Assembly: GCF_900115045.1 (NCBI RefSeq)
Contig: NZ_FOVC01000012.1
Span: forward strand, 34,330 to 98,329
Reading direction: 5' to 3'
Length of the DNA: 64,000 bases
Source: Izhakiella capsodis
GTDB taxonomy: Bacteria > Pseudomonadota > Gammaproteobacteria > Enterobacterales > Enterobacteriaceae
Both the position numbers and the translations under genes were made by a program. This document shows, in pieces, positions 7,529-16,768 of the stretch. Each line of letters starts with the position of its first letter. Positions within the stretch are counted from its first letter, which is position 1. The notes below the pieces were generated by a model. That model did not search any database. It had not been told where the DNA came from and saw only the letters and a list, made by a program, of their open reading frames with translations.

Positions 7529-10500
7529 ATGTTTAAGCATTTTAACGGCAAAGTGATTCAAGTTATCGAATCACTTGATATCTATGACGCATGTTCTAAT
7601 CATGTTGTAAACATTAATGCCGCATTGAAAGATGTATTCGGTATCGAATCTCAGATTTATGTCTCACATTTTCATCCTGAAAGAGGGGATGTCACTAATC
7701 ACATTAGCTCACTGAATGCTAATGAAGAAGATATTGTCATTTATCATTTCTCTGGATTCTCTGAATCTTGCGCTGATGCTGTTATTAAACAAAATTGTTT
7801 AAGGGTGATGTTATATCACAATATTACGCCGCATTATTTTTTTGATAAAAATAGCCAGCTTTATAAATATTGTAAGCGCGGGCGTGAACAGTTGAAGAAT
7901 ATTGTCAATCAGTTTGATTTTGTCACTGGCGTAAGTAATTATAATATTAAGGAGATCGTGGAGTTAGGTTATGACGCTGCTAAAACATTTAAACTTCCAA
8001 TTATTATTGATGATATCGATGAGAAGAAGTTTTCTAACGCTAATAATAAAGAGAAAAACATTCTTTTCGTTGGTCGAATTTGCGAGAATAAACGACAGGA
8101 TAGGCTTGTAGAAGCTTATGGTAAGCTGCGGATTAAATTCCCTAATATTGGAAAGTTAGTCCTTGTGGGCGGGTATGACTCATCTTCTTCTTTTTATAAA
8201 CGGATCGTACGTATTATCGATGAGCTGGGTCTGCAGAACCATGTATGCATTACTGGGAAAGTAAATCAGTCAGTACTGGATGAATATTATCAAAGCGCAA
8301 TGTGTTTTATGTGCTTCAGTGAACATGAAGGTTTTGGCGTTCCATTACTTGAAGCTGCATTATATAATATTCCTGTATTGGCTTTAGATGCTGCAGCAGT
8401 TTCTGAAACTTTATGTGGTTCTTCTGGTATTTTTAAAGATGATGAAGAGCTATTTGATAAGTTCGAAAGTATCCTCAATAATAATGATTTTGTCATATCA
8501 TTATTAGAATACCAAAGAAAGGTTCTTTACTCGTGCGGTTACACCGCTTGGCTGAAAGTTGCGTCGGAATTCCTAAATAAAATCATTGGTGGAGCTGAAC
8601 GCTTCAAATCAGTCAGCTTTGTTATTTGTACATTTAACCGTGCAGATTACCTCGACCGCTGCTTGGATTACTTAACGAGAAGCTACAACAAAAACTTCGA
8701 AGTTGTTGTTGTTAATGGTCCATCAACCGACAACACATCAAAGGTTATCGAGCGATGGCGTGATAAGATTATTTATGCAGACAATCCGGTTCGCAATCTT
8801 TCAGTTTCACGGAATATAGGCAGTAATCTAGCGACTGGTGATGTTATTGCATTCATTGATGATGATGCTATGCCATTCTACAATTGGTGTGACCGCATCC
8901 TTAATTATTATAATTCATCTCATAATTTTGTTGCCGGCGTGGGTGGCCCAACATATTATGCTGGAACGTTGCAGTTTCAGGCTATTGATATTTTAGTGGA
9001 TAGTTTCGGTTCTGGTGTCACAAATCCGGATAAGGAATTATACTTTAAAAGTGATTATCATAGAACCCTGCTCGGTACCAACTCTTCATTCCGTCGAGAT
9101 TATTTATTGTCTGCAGGAGCCTTTGATGAAGAGTATGACTATTTTCTCGATGAGACGGATGTGTGCTTTAGACTTATTGAAAATGGTTATAAAATTCATC
9201 ATTGTTCAGATGCTTACTTACGGCATGAGTTCGCACAGAGTGACAATCGAGTAAGTAAGTACAAGTACAATTGGTACTCCATTGTCAAAAATACAGTATA
9301 TTTCGCTTTACGCTTCAATCAAGGTGATAAAGATTTCATTATCGCTCAGACTAGAAAAATAGTTGAAAAAGAACGTATAGCATATCTTGAGAGCGGGGCA
9401 CGGTCAGAGGAGCTCTCTCCAGAAGACTTTAAAAAACTTGTTAAAAGTGTTTGGGATGGTTTTGATGCTGGTATTGCTGCAGCAAGTCATCCCCGTAAGT
9501 TAATCAAATTAACTTCAAATAATACGAAATGGGTTCCGTTTGAAGTCACTACCTCCGGCGAAAAGTTTAACAAACTACATGTAGTTCTCGTCACCAAAGA
9601 GTTTCCACCATTTACTAAGTCAGGTGGGATCGGAACACTCTATTACCATCTGGCAAGTGAGCTTTTATTGCAAGGGCATGATGTTACGGTAATAACTCAA
9701 GGAAATGAAGACAGGCTCGAACGTGGTAATTTCCGTCTAATAAGCCTATCAAAGCCTGAAGTTACTGAAAATTATACAAACTCAGTTATTGCCAATGTCA
9801 ATCTATCCTGGGCAGTAAAAGTTGCAATTACGATTGATGCACTGAATGACGAACTTCCGATTTCTGTAGTTGATACTTGCTTGTGGGATGCAGAATGTTA
9901 CGCCTTCCAACAAATAAAGAAAGAATTACACATACCTTTAGTTGTTCGTTTGGTCACACCATTAATTGTTGCAGATGAGACGAATGGCTGGAATATGCCA
10001 GCCGTTGATAAAGATTTACTCGTTGAGTTTGAACGTTCTATGGTGAGAGCCGCGGATGCTGTTGTACCTATCAGTCAATCTATCCAAAATACATTCATTA
10101 AACGATACAGTATTGACGCAGATGAGCGTTTTAATATTATCAATGCTGGTATTGCCTATTGGCCTAGTTATGATGTGTCACGTGGTTATAGTGACATTAG
10201 CCATTTTCCCGAATTGATCACTGCCAAAGAAAACGGAAAAATGATTTATCTGTTCTTGGGCAGGTTGGAAAAACGTAAAGGAATTGATGTTTTTATCAAA
10301 GCAATTGCTCAGTTTAATCAACAGTACCCCGGAAAAGCTGACGATGTGATGTTTGTACTTGCTGGTCATGATGGTATTGGAGTTAATGATCTGCTAGATA
10401 AGCACTTAGCTGGCAAACGGTCTAATGTTGTTCTCTTGGGCGAAGTATCTGACTGGGATCGCGAAAAATTGTATGCTTTTTGTGATGTAGTGGTTTTCCC

Positions 10501-10798
10501 TTCACGATATGAGTCTTTTGGGCTGGTACCTCTTGAAGCTTTTGTGCATGGTAAACCTGTCATTGGTAGTAGCGCTGGTGCAATACCTGAAGTGGTATTG
10601 AATGAACAGTGCGGTCTTATCTTCAAGGATGGTTCAGAACAGGATTTGGCTGAGAAAATGGCAGACCTTTGTAACAATGAAGTGTTCTACAAAACGCTTT
10701 CTGAGGGTGCTAAAGCTCGAGTCAAAGATTTATCCTCAAACCGTTCAGCGTTACAATCTGAAGAGTTATATCACCGTTTGATCCTAGGAATTCAATGA
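7529..10798 (+). CDS. Three-module glycosyltransferase (GT4-GT2-GT4), putative O-chain polymerase
   Basis: 1089 residues containing three complete glycosyltransferase units in one chain. Residues about 1-350 are a GT-B/GT4 module with the EHEGFGVPLLE (E-x7-E) motif near 266. Residues about 363-640 are a GT-A/GT2 module beginning VSFVICTFNRADYLDRCLDY with the metal-binding FIDDDA near 441. Residues about 690-1089 are a second GT4 module starting HVVLVTKEFPPFTKSGGIG with SRYESFGLVPLE near 993. WbdA-type polymerases of mannose O-antigens join two GT4 modules; an added central GT2 is unusual. The protein is cytosolic/peripheral and would build the repeat from GDP-mannose and/or GDP-D-rhamnose. 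The stop overlaps the start of gmd (ATGA). No frameshift is seen along the gene. Confidence 0.85.
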   Translation: MFKHFNGKVIQVIESLDIYDACSNHVVNINAALKDVFGIESQIYVSHFHPERGDVTNHISSLNANEEDIVIYHFSGFSESCADAVIKQNCLRVMLYHNITPHYFFDKNSQLYKYCKRGREQLKNIVNQFDFVTGVSNYNIKEIVELGYDAAKTFKLPIIIDDIDEKKFSNANNKEKNILFVGRICENKRQDRLVEAYGKLRIKFPNIGKLVLVGGYDSSSSFYKRIVRIIDELGLQNHVCITGKVNQSVLDEYYQSAMCFMCFSEHEGFGVPLLEAALYNIPVLALDAAAVSETLCGSSGIFKDDEELFDKFESILNNNDFVISLLEYQRKVLYSCGYTAWLKVASEFLNKIIGGAERFKSVSFVICTFNRADYLDRCLDYLTRSYNKNFEVVVVNGPSTDNTSKVIERWRDKIIYADNPVRNLSVSRNIGSNLATGDVIAFIDDDAMPFYNWCDRILNYYNSSHNFVAGVGGPTYYAGTLQFQAIDILVDSFGSGVTNPDKELYFKSDYHRTLLGTNSSFRRDYLLSAGAFDEEYDYFLDETDVCFRLIENGYKIHHCSDAYLRHEFAQSDNRVSKYKYNWYSIVKNTVYFALRFNQGDKDFIIAQTRKIVEKERIAYLESGARSEELSPEDFKKLVKSVWDGFDAGIAAASHPRKLIKLTSNNTKWVPFEVTTSGEKFNKLHVVLVTKEFPPFTKSGGIGTLYYHLASELLLQGHDVTVITQGNEDRLERGNFRLISLSKPEVTENYTNSVIANVNLSWAVKVAITIDALNDELPISVVDTCLWDAECYAFQQIKKELHIPLVVRLVTPLIVADETNGWNMPAVDKDLLVEFERSMVRAADAVVPISQSIQNTFIKRYSIDADERFNIINAGIAYWPSYDVSRGYSDISHFPELITAKENGKMIYLFLGRLEKRKGIDVFIKAIAQFNQQYPGKADDVMFVLAGHDGIGVNDLLDKHLAGKRSNVVLLGEVSDWDREKLYAFCDVVVFPSRYESFGLVPLEAFVHGKPVIGSSAGAIPEVVLNEQCGLIFKDGSEQDLAEKMADLCNNEVFYKTLSEGAKARVKDLSSNRSALQSEELYHRLILGIQ

Positions 10799-11835
10799 TT
10801 ATGAAAATTGCAGTCATTACTGGCATCACTGGCCAGGACGGTGCTTATCTTGCAGAGCTTTTGTTAGAAAAAGGCTATGAGGTTCATGGAACCTATCGTC
10901 GTACCAGTTCTGTCAATTTCTGGCGTATCGAAGAGTTGGGCATTGACAAGCACCCAAATCTGAATTTGGTTGAATACGATTTGACCGATCTTTCCGCCAG
11001 CATTCGTCTGCTGCAGCAAACCGGCGCGACTGAAGTGTATAATCTGGCAGCGCAGAGTTTTGTTGGTGTTTCTTTCGAGCAGCCGATTACCACTGCTGAG
11101 ATCACTGGCCTTGGGCCGGTAAACCTGCTGGAAGCGATCCGTATTGTTAATCCAAAGATTCGTTTCTATCAGGCTTCAACCTCTGAAATGTTTGGCTTGG
11201 TGCAAGCGGTACCGCAAAAAGAAGATACTCCATTTTACCCACGTAGCCCTTACGGCGTAGCTAAGTTGTATGCTCACTGGATGACAATTAACTATCGTGA
11301 AAGCTACGGTATTTTCGCTTCCAGCGGTATTTTGTTCAACCACGAGTCACCTTTGCGTGGCCGTGAGTTTGTTACCCGTAAAATTACAGACTCGGTTGCC
11401 AAAATCAAATTGGGCCAACTGGATGTGCTTGAACTGGGTAACATGGACGCGAAACGTGACTGGGGCTTTGCCAAGGAATATGTGGAAGGGATGTGGCGGA
11501 TGCTCCAGGCAGAGCAACCTGACACTTTCGTGCTGGCTACCAACCGTACAGAAACCGTACGTGACTTCGTCTCCATGGCCTTTAAGGCTGCGGGCTTTAC
11601 TCTGCGCTTTGAAGGTAAGGATGAGCAAGAAGTGGGTATCGATGTTGCCACAGGTAAAACATTGGTTCGCGTTAATCCTAAATTCTATCGCCCTTCCGAG
11701 GTTGAACTGTTGATCGGTAACCCTGAACGCGCTAAAGAAATTTTAGGTTGGGAGCCAAAAACCACGCTGGAACAGTTATGCCAGATGATGGTTGAACAAG
11801 ACATTCGTCGTAATCAGAACGGGTTCTCATTCTGA
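10795..11835 (+). CDS. gmd: GDP-mannose 4,6-dehydratase
   Basis: 346-residue extended short-chain dehydrogenase converting GDP-D-mannose to GDP-4-keto-6-deoxy-D-mannose. The NAD(P)-binding glycine motif TGITGQDGAYLAE is at about 9-21, the catalytic Y-x3-K (YGVAK) at about 153, with a TSEMFG serine region before it. Gmd proteins also contain the conserved NHESPLRGREFVTRK, which is present. The start at 10795 overlaps the preceding stop and has AGGA five bases upstream; an in-frame ATG at 10801 is the alternative. With Rmd directly downstream, and no fcl or per gene, the route leads to GDP-D-rhamnose rather than L-fucose or perosamine. Confidence 0.95.
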   Translation: MIMKIAVITGITGQDGAYLAELLLEKGYEVHGTYRRTSSVNFWRIEELGIDKHPNLNLVEYDLTDLSASIRLLQQTGATEVYNLAAQSFVGVSFEQPITTAEITGLGPVNLLEAIRIVNPKIRFYQASTSEMFGLVQAVPQKEDTPFYPRSPYGVAKLYAHWMTINYRESYGIFASSGILFNHESPLRGREFVTRKITDSVAKIKLGQLDVLELGNMDAKRDWGFAKEYVEGMWRMLQAEQPDTFVLATNRTETVRDFVSMAFKAAGFTLRFEGKDEQEVGIDVATGKTLVRVNPKFYRPSEVELLIGNPERAKEILGWEPKTTLEQLCQMMVEQDIRRNQNGFSF

Positions 11836-12728
11836 TGTCTGGCGCCGGCAAACGTGCCTTAATCACGGGCATTAATGGGTTTACCGGGCGCTATGTGGCA
11901 GCGGAATTATCCGCTGCCGGATATCGAGTGTTTGGATTGGGGTCATTGCCCTCAACTCAAGAGGATCATCTGCAGGTTAACCTGCTGAATGCAGAGGAGC
12001 TGGCGGAGGCGATTGCACAGGTTAAACCTGATGTTGTGGTTCATCTGGCTGCTATCGCCTTTGTTGGACACGGTGATGCAAGTGCATTTTATGACGTCAA
12101 CGTTATAGGAACGCGTAATTTACTGCAGGCGCTTTATGACTGCGGTAGACCGCTGGATGCTGTTTTGATGTCCAGTAGCGCCAACATTTATGGTAACAGC
12201 GTTGAAGGTAAACTGGACGAATGCACACCAGCAAATCCGGCCAATGATTATGCAGTCAGTAAGTTGGCTATGGAGTACATGGCCAAATTATGGGTGGATA
12301 AATTACCGATATTTATCACCAGACCCTTTAATTATACTGGCGTTGGCCAAACTGAGAATTTCTTATTGCCGAAGATTGTGAAGCACTACAAAGAGAAGGC
12401 TGCAATCATCGAATTGGGAAATATCGACGTTTGGCGTGATTTCACCGATGTTCGCGCTTTAATTAAAGCCTATGTTGCATTGCTCCAGGCCCGCCCTGTT
12501 GGGGAAACTATTAACGTTTGCTCCGGTAGAACATATTCCTTACGTGAAGCTGTTGCGCTGTGTGAAAAAATTTCCGGACACTCCTTAGAGATACGAGTGA
12601 ATCCTGCTTTCGTTCGCCCGAATGAAGTAAAAAGCCTGTGTGGGGATGCATCTAAATTGCGAACTATTATCGGTGAATGGGATACACCCCCTCTGGAGGA
12701 GACACTACGCTGGATGTTGGAAAACTGA
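11835..12728 (+). CDS. rmd: GDP-4-keto-6-deoxy-D-mannose reductase (GDP-D-rhamnose synthesis)
   Basis: 297-residue short-chain reductase with the glycine motif GINGFTGRY at about 11-19 and YAVSK at about 139-143. Its length and short N-terminus fit the Rmd family of Pseudomonas A-band/CPA loci, which reduces the Gmd product at C4 to GDP-D-rhamnose. GDP-fucose synthase (Fcl), the main alternative, is longer and usually carries its own epimerase residues, so Rmd is the better call, although sequence alone cannot exclude another stereochemistry. The ATG overlaps the gmd stop (TGATG). Confidence 0.85.
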   Translation: MSGAGKRALITGINGFTGRYVAAELSAAGYRVFGLGSLPSTQEDHLQVNLLNAEELAEAIAQVKPDVVVHLAAIAFVGHGDASAFYDVNVIGTRNLLQALYDCGRPLDAVLMSSSANIYGNSVEGKLDECTPANPANDYAVSKLAMEYMAKLWVDKLPIFITRPFNYTGVGQTENFLLPKIVKHYKEKAAIIELGNIDVWRDFTDVRALIKAYVALLQARPVGETINVCSGRTYSLREAVALCEKISGHSLEIRVNPAFVRPNEVKSLCGDASKLRTIIGEWDTPPLEETLRWMLEN

Positions 12729-12736
12729 GACTGAGA

Positions 12737-13870
12737 ATGAAAGTTATACTGGGCACCGACCCGATCAGATATCCTTTAACCGGTATTGGCCGATATACCT
12801 ATGAGTTAGCCAACTGCTTGAAAGAAAGCTCAGAGATATATGAGCTTTTATTTCTTAAAGGGCGCCATCTAAGTCAGCAGATCCCTACTGCAAAAGAAAC
12901 GGTTTCATCAACTCAGGGACTGCGTCGCCAGATACAGAAAAGTCGCGGGGCTTCAGAACTCTATCGCTTGACCGCTCCCTGGTTAAAAACGTATACGTTA
13001 AGAAAACACTCTGATGCGATCTATCATGGTCCAAATTTTTATTTGCCGCCCAATGTTGAGCGCTGCGTGGTGACTTTCCACGATAATTCGGTATTCACTT
13101 TACCGCAGTGCCATCCGCCAGAACGCGTTCGTTTCATGCAAAAAGAATTGTTGTTGACGATTAAGCGAGCAAAGATTTTAATCACGGACTCTGAATTTAC
13201 ACGTCACGAGTTAGCCGAATACTTCGGCCTTCCGTTAAGCCGTGTTTATGCTGCTCAGTTGGCCAGTAGTGGGGAGTTTTATCCCCGTAAACCTGGAGAG
13301 ATCTCACGTGTTTTAGCCCCTCTCGGACTAAAAACGAACCAGTACTGTTTATTCACTGGTTCTATCGAACCGCGCAAAAATATAGAAACGCTTCTGGATG
13401 CCTACGAACGTTTACCTTTGGCTTTGCGTCTTGATGTCCCGCTGGTTATCAGCGGGTTTAAGGGTTGGAGAAGCGAAGAATTGCATCAACGTTTTGAAAG
13501 TGGCGAGAAGGCAGGGTGGCTACGTTATCTTGGGTATACTAAATCAGCCGATTTGCCTTTCCTGTTTGCCGGTGCTCGCAGTTTCCTGTTCCCGTCGCTG
13601 TATGAAGGGTTCGGGCTACCGGTGCTGGAAGCTATGGCGTCCGAGGTGCCGGTTGTATGCTCGGACAGCGCCTCACTACCCGAAGTGGTCGGCGATAGTG
13701 CCTTGATGTGTGCGGCGAAGGATGTTGAAACGCTCACTGAGCTGATTCAAAAAAGCATAGAAGACGAGATCTGGCGCGAAGAGGCCAAGATAAAGGGTTT
13801 AATACGGGCAAAACAGTTTTCTTGGCAACGTTGTACGCAAGAAACCATTCTCGCCTATCAGCAGGTTTGA
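12737..13870 (+). CDS. GT4 glycosyltransferase, WbdB/WbpY-like
   Basis: 377 residues, GT-B fold. The frame can be extended upstream to 12677 inside rmd, but the ATG at 12737 gives the natural beginning MKVILGTDPIRYPLTGIGRY, whose Gly-rich loop is the usual acceptor-side signature of this subfamily. The C-terminal donor domain has SIEPRKNIETLLDAY and the E-x7-E motif EGFGLPVLEA near 290. In O8/O9a and Pseudomonas CPA loci an enzyme of this type (WbdB/WbpY) transfers mannose or D-rhamnose from the GDP sugar early in chain synthesis. The specific linkage cannot be read from sequence. Confidence 0.85.
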   Translation: MKVILGTDPIRYPLTGIGRYTYELANCLKESSEIYELLFLKGRHLSQQIPTAKETVSSTQGLRRQIQKSRGASELYRLTAPWLKTYTLRKHSDAIYHGPNFYLPPNVERCVVTFHDNSVFTLPQCHPPERVRFMQKELLLTIKRAKILITDSEFTRHELAEYFGLPLSRVYAAQLASSGEFYPRKPGEISRVLAPLGLKTNQYCLFTGSIEPRKNIETLLDAYERLPLALRLDVPLVISGFKGWRSEELHQRFESGEKAGWLRYLGYTKSADLPFLFAGARSFLFPSLYEGFGLPVLEAMASEVPVVCSDSASLPEVVGDSALMCAAKDVETLTELIQKSIEDEIWREEAKIKGLIRAKQFSWQRCTQETILAYQQV

Positions 13871-13878
13871 TATTTTTC

Positions 13879-14994
13879 ATGTTGAAAGTTCTGCATTTTT
13901 ATAAAACATATTATCCAGATTCTTTTGGTGGCATAGAACAGGTCATTTTTCAATTAAGTGAAGCCGGTATATGCCATCAGATTGAGTCGACGACCTTATC
14001 ATTGAGCACCCGCGGTGACATTGACAATGCTCATGTGGGAATACATCCAGCCTATTACGCAGCAACCAACTTTGAGGTGGCATCCACGCCGTTCTCAGTC
14101 AGTGCAATAAGCAAATTTAAAGCCCTTGCAGCTCAGGCGGACATTATTCATTATCATTTTCCTTATCCATTTATGGATTTAGTACACTTTATTTCCGGTG
14201 TAAAAAAACCAACGGTAGTAAGCTATCATTCTGATATTGTTAAGCAAAAGCTCGCGTTGAAAATATACTCGCCGTTAATGAACAAGTTTTTGAGCTCGGT
14301 CGATTGCATTGTCGCGGCTTCGCCAAACTATGTGAAAACTAGTCCGATACTGCAAAAATACCTGCCTAAAGTGAAAGTCATTCCTTATGGGCTGGATAAA
14401 AAGTCTTATCCGGTTGCTGATGAAGCTCACCTTGAACGCTGGCGTCAGCAAGTCGGCGATCGGTTCTTCCTGTTTGTCGGGGCATTTCGTTATTACAAAG
14501 GGCTGCATATTTTGCTGGAGGCCATCCAGCACACCGATTTTCCGTTGGTCATTATTGGCGCTGGCCCTATTGAAGCAGAACTCAAGCAGCAAGCGCAGGA
14601 TCTGGGGTTGAAAAATATTTATTTCCTGGGTGCACTTGAGGACGCAGATAAAGCGGCGTTGCTCGAGCTTTGCTATAGCGTGGTATTCCCGTCACATCTG
14701 CGTTCTGAAGCTTTTGGTATTACCCTGCTCGAAGGTGCAATGTATGGTAAGCCACTGATATCGAGTGAAATTGGTACAGGAACGACCTACATCAACATTG
14801 ACCGGGAAACTGGCGTTGTGGTGCCGCCGTCCGATCCGCAAGCACTGTGTGCGGCGATGACGACGCTGTGGCAAGATCCTGAGTTGGCACAGCGATATGG
14901 CGAGAATGCCACTAAACGATTCCTGGCGTTGTTCACTTCGGAACGAATGGCGGAAAGCTATATTGAACTTTATCAACAACTGATAAATAAGTGA
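13879..14994 (+). CDS. GT4 glycosyltransferase, WbdC/WbpZ-like
   Basis: 371 residues. The ATG at 13879 gives the beginning MLKVLHFYKTYYPDSFGGIE, the typical N-terminus of WbdC/WbpZ-type transferases that add the first GDP-linked mannose or rhamnose to GlcNAc-PP-undecaprenol. An upstream in-frame start at 13822 lies inside the previous gene and is less likely. The donor site contains the LFVGAFRYYKGLH loop and the E-x7-E motif SEAFGITLLEGA near 276. It is the last gene of the operon. Codon use and GC rise somewhat compared with the wzm-GT block, indicating a mosaic origin of the cluster. Confidence 0.85.
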   Translation: MLKVLHFYKTYYPDSFGGIEQVIFQLSEAGICHQIESTTLSLSTRGDIDNAHVGIHPAYYAATNFEVASTPFSVSAISKFKALAAQADIIHYHFPYPFMDLVHFISGVKKPTVVSYHSDIVKQKLALKIYSPLMNKFLSSVDCIVAASPNYVKTSPILQKYLPKVKVIPYGLDKKSYPVADEAHLERWRQQVGDRFFLFVGAFRYYKGLHILLEAIQHTDFPLVIIGAGPIEAELKQQAQDLGLKNIYFLGALEDADKAALLELCYSVVFPSHLRSEAFGITLLEGAMYGKPLISSEIGTGTTYINIDRETGVVVPPSDPQALCAAMTTLWQDPELAQRYGENATKRFLALFTSERMAESYIELYQQLINK

Positions 14995-15277
14995 TTGTAA
15001 AACCATCATATTGCGGCTTACTGATGTCTGAGGAAGTGCAAAAGTGTGACCTATCGCACCGATCACTACCCACGCGGTTCAATCCTGAGTTAACATGTGA
15101 CCACATCACAAAACCTGTTGGCTATAGTTGCTAGCAGGGGCATCCTCAGACAGGAGTTCATCAATGTCCAGAGAAAGATTACGGAAAGTGTATTATTAAA
15201 ATAGTGGTTTATAAGGGTATCTTATTTAATTAAATATGTTCAAGTCTTCTTAATTTAAAAATAAATGGAATTGGCGT
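14995..15277. other. Gene-free spacer between the O-antigen operon and the ISAs1 remnant
   Basis: I see no convincing gene or terminator in these 283 bases. A short open frame at 15024-15134 (starting MSEEVQKCDLSHRSLPTRF) is preserved between stops but has no recognised relative. The segment at 15136-15158 (CAGGGGCATCCTCAGACAGG) could be an IS terminus, but I found no matching inverted copy beyond 16401. Confidence 0.4.
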
Positions 15278-16401
15278 AATGAATCTTGAAGATTTAATGA
15301 AACATATTACTATTATCCCTGATTGTTGACAGTCTTGGAAAATAGAATATAAATTATCAGATCTTCTTCTTATCACTATTTGTGCGGCCACATCAGGTGC
15401 AGAGGGATGGGAAGATATTGAGGGTTCTGGTCATTTTTTTAAAACTCTATGGTGATTTTGAAAATGGTACTCCCGTACATGACACGATAGCCAGAGTCGT
15501 GAGTAATATAAGTCCGAATAAATTCCATGAATATTTTATTAACTGGATGAAAGAATGTCATACAGTCGATGAAGACGTTACTGCGAACGATGGAAAAACG
15601 CTGCGTAGATCTTATGATAAAAGTAGACGACGCGGAGCGATACATGTCGTCAGCGTATTTTCGACGATGAGCGGTGTTGTTCTGGGACAGTTAAAAACGG
15701 CAGAGAAAAGCAATGAAATAACAGCGATGCCTGAGTTGTTAAACATGCTTGATTTAAAAGGTAAAATTATCATAACAGATGCGATGGTATGCCAAAAAAA
15801 TTTCGATGAAAAGATCTGCCAGCAGGAAGGTGATTATTTGCTGGTGGTAAAAGGAAATCAAGGTAAATTATATCGAGCACTGAAAGAGACTTTTCCGGTT
15901 AAATGTATAAATGATCCAGAGTTTGAAAGTTTTGTGACGGAAGAAAAAAGTCATGGAAGACAGGAAACCCGATTGCATATTGTCAGCGATATCCCGGATG
16001 AACTGATTTATTTCACCTTTGCCAGGAAAGATTTAAAAAAGATAGGAATGGTTGTTAACTTCCGCTCAGAAATAACAGGAAATAAGAAAGAACCTAAAAT
16101 GTCTGTCCGTTATTATATTAGTTCATCAAATATATCAGCAGAGAAATTTGCTTCAGCGATACGAAAACATTGGGGTGTGGAGAATAAATTGCACTGGCGT
16201 TTAGATGTAGCGATGAATGAAGATAATTATCGAATAAGAAGAGGAGATGCTACGGAATTATTTTCAGGGATAAGACATATAGCAGTAAATATCTTATCGC
16301 AGAATAAAGATTTTAAGGCAGGACTGAGTAGAAAGATGCGCAGAGCAGCGATGGACAGGAAGTACTTGGCGTCAGTCCTTGCGGGCTGCGGGGTTTCGTA
16401 A
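15278..16401 (+). pseudogene. ISAs1-family (H-repeat type) transposase, decayed
   Basis: The product is recognisable from MNLEDLMKHITIIPD at the ATG (15278) to the end MDRKYLASVLAGCG, matching H-repeat/ISAs1 transposases of about 375 residues. The conserved core VTANDGKTLRRSYD, the DAMVCQK segment and KHWGVENKLHWRLDVAMNED are intact. Two lesions inactivate it: an in-frame TGA soon after PDC (around 15326, where the family has a His/Arg), and a frameshift near 15430-15445, after which the reading continues in another frame as LKLYGDFENGTPVHDTIARVV. It marks the right edge of the O-antigen operon and shows that IS activity shaped this flank. Confidence 0.88.
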
Positions 16402-16725
16402 TCTTTCTCTGGGTTAATATGCACTCGAATTTTGTTCTGACTTTAATTGCATGCTTGACTTTAAATACTCTTTAACTATATTTTTTAGATAATAACTTCG
16501 TGATCTTTCCCTGGATATCCAGTCAGAGCGATGTGGGTAACTTGCCATTGCCAGTTTGTCTTCAGATGATACAAACACTTTCACGCTCCTTTAGCGTCAT
16601 AGGCGGTTGGCGGCATATCGTACATGCCTTTTTCAAAAATAATAAAATAGAGCTTTGTTAAACGTGTGCGGGCGGGTATTCACTTTCAGAAGTGAATAAT
16701 TTGGGGTATTTGATACTGGAGGAAA
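16402..16725. other. Gene-free spacer
   Basis: I see no gene of appreciable length on either strand here. The only notable item is CCAGTCAGAG at 16519-16528, identical to the tRNA-Asn 3' arm but in the opposite orientation to the real tRNA gene at 18128-18203. Confidence 0.4.
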
Positions 16726-16752
16726 GACGCCCGGCCTTGAGGGCTGGGCGTC
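16726..16752 (-). terminator. Terminator of the P4-type integrase gene
   Basis: A GC-rich stem, GACGCCCGGCC paired with GGGCTGGGCGTC around a 4-base loop, lies 17 bases beyond the integrase stop on the minus strand and is followed by CTTTCC in the direction of transcription. The stem has one or two non-Watson-Crick positions. The tract of T is short, so termination may be partial. Confidence 0.6.
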
Positions 16753-16768
16753 CAGGAATTATGTCACT

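Noticed and set aside
11304..11651. Long antisense and alternate-frame open frames inside gmd, fliG, putA and dcm
   Set aside because: They lie wholly inside well-identified genes and reflect their codon composition; none has a recognisable product or start signal.
16519..16528. CCAGTCAGAG, identical to part of the tRNA-Asn 3' arm, as the second att site of the P4-type island
   Set aside because: It is only 10 bp and in the opposite orientation to the tRNA gene, whereas att repeats flanking an integrated element must be direct. Probably chance.
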